A stretch of 23,119 nucleotides of DNA from an uncultured Caryophanales bacterium (GTDB taxonomy: Bacteria > Bacillota_I > Bacilli_A > RF39 > UBA660): the NCBI GenBank assembly GCA_905206805.1, contig CAJLIR010000019.1, positions 1-23,119 on the forward strand. The letters run 5' to 3'. The first letter of the stretch is position 1, and every line of letters starts with the position of its first letter. Shown in pieces: positions 22,924 to 23,119 of the stretch. The translations under genes and the position numbers were made by a program. The notes beneath the pieces are model-generated. The model did not search any database. It had not been told where the DNA came from and was given only the letters and a program-made list of their open reading frames with translations.

Positions 22924-22960
22924 TAAAAAGGAATGATTTAATTTATATTAAACATTCCTT
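22924..22960 (-). terminator. Terminator of the minus-strand Rpn-like gene
   Basis: On the minus strand AAGGAATG (22960-22953) pairs with CATTCCTT (22935-22928), with more pairing inside the stem and T-rich sequence after it. It spans the gene's stop codon. Confidence 0.7.
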
Positions 22961-23119
22961 GTAATTCAGTAATTCCTAAGTTTGTAACTCTTGATATAGT
23001 ACCTAAGTCTATATTTTCATGATACATTGATTTTGCTATTTGGGTGTTTCTTTCACTAATTCCTCGTTTTTCACCAACAACAAGACCATTTTTAAAGCCC
23101 TCGTCATTTGCTTCAGCAA
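22938..23119 (-). CDS. C-terminal end of an Rpn/PD-(D/E)XK-type nuclease (partial)
   Basis: An open frame enters from the right edge and ends at TAA (complement of 22938-22940), leaving 59 residues. The pattern (Glu/Gly/Lys-rich start with GLVVGEKRGISE, then TQIAKSMYHENIDLGTISRVTNLGITELQGM) matches the tail of the Rpn family of recombination-promoting nucleases or 'putative transposases', where repeated EG-K units lead into an IA-ML-G-D--I---T-L---EI helix pair. The catalytic PD-(D/E)XK domain would lie outside the window, so activity cannot be judged. Confidence 0.65.
   Translation of the reverse strand, partial: AEANDEGFKNGLVVGEKRGISERNTQIAKSMYHENIDLGTISRVTNLGITELQGMFNIN

Overview
This window comes from a very AT-rich, low-GC Bacillota-type chromosome. 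PolC-type DNA polymerase III, ParE, IreB, a DUF1292 protein and GGTGA/GGAGG Shine-Dalgarno sites all point that way. UGA is a true stop (ireB and rnhB both end in TGA inside ATGA overlaps) and Trp is UGG, so the standard bacterial code applies, not the Mycoplasma code. An uncultured gut-type member of the Bacilli or Erysipelotrichia/RF39-like groups is a reasonable guess, but that is inference. Most of the window is core chromosome. The only hint of a mobile-type gene is the tail of an Rpn-type nuclease at the right edge.

Layout. 1-61 is the tail of an unidentified gene, followed by a terminator. 321-3427 holds a membrane-anchored polysaccharide deacetylase with Ig-like modules, convergent with an HdeD-like membrane protein, then an ASCH protein convergent with a PF06541-type membrane protein. 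3428-4990 holds a palindrome-rich control region, a TetR-family regulator and a cation diffusion facilitator with an Mn-type (N-D-D-D) site. 5078-6277 is a lone HtrA protease. 6469-9080 is the conserved ireB-ruvX-DUF1292-mltG-trmR operon. 9151-10591 is rnhB, a small basic orphan gene and a glyoxalase-II-like hydrolase. 10642-11449 is pduL coupled to a small four-cysteine protein. 11499-14067 is parE and a Big2 surface protein. 14132-16947 is a pair of flavoproteins. 17005-17081 is tRNA-Glu(CTC). 17236-18003 is an unrecognised protein built from two diverged repeats. 18084-22874 is a large polC with two lineage-type insertions. 22938-23119 is the C-terminal end of an Rpn-like nuclease on the minus strand.

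Functionally the window mixes envelope work (deacetylase, HtrA, MltG, IreB, Big2 protein), replication and repair (PolC, ParE, RNase HII, RuvX), tRNA function (TrmR, tRNA-Glu), metal export and acetyl-phosphate chemistry (PduL). Transcription units are compact. Several promoters are extended -10 boxes (TGnTATAAT) only a few bases before the Shine-Dalgarno, and some directly abut the U-tract of the preceding terminator.

I see no CRISPR array, prophage, obvious defence island or complete mobile element. The best candidates for something undescribed are the duplicated-domain protein at 17236-18003, the PolC insertions, the palindromic TetR/Mn-exporter control region, the orphan rnhB-linked protein and the pduL-linked cysteine protein.
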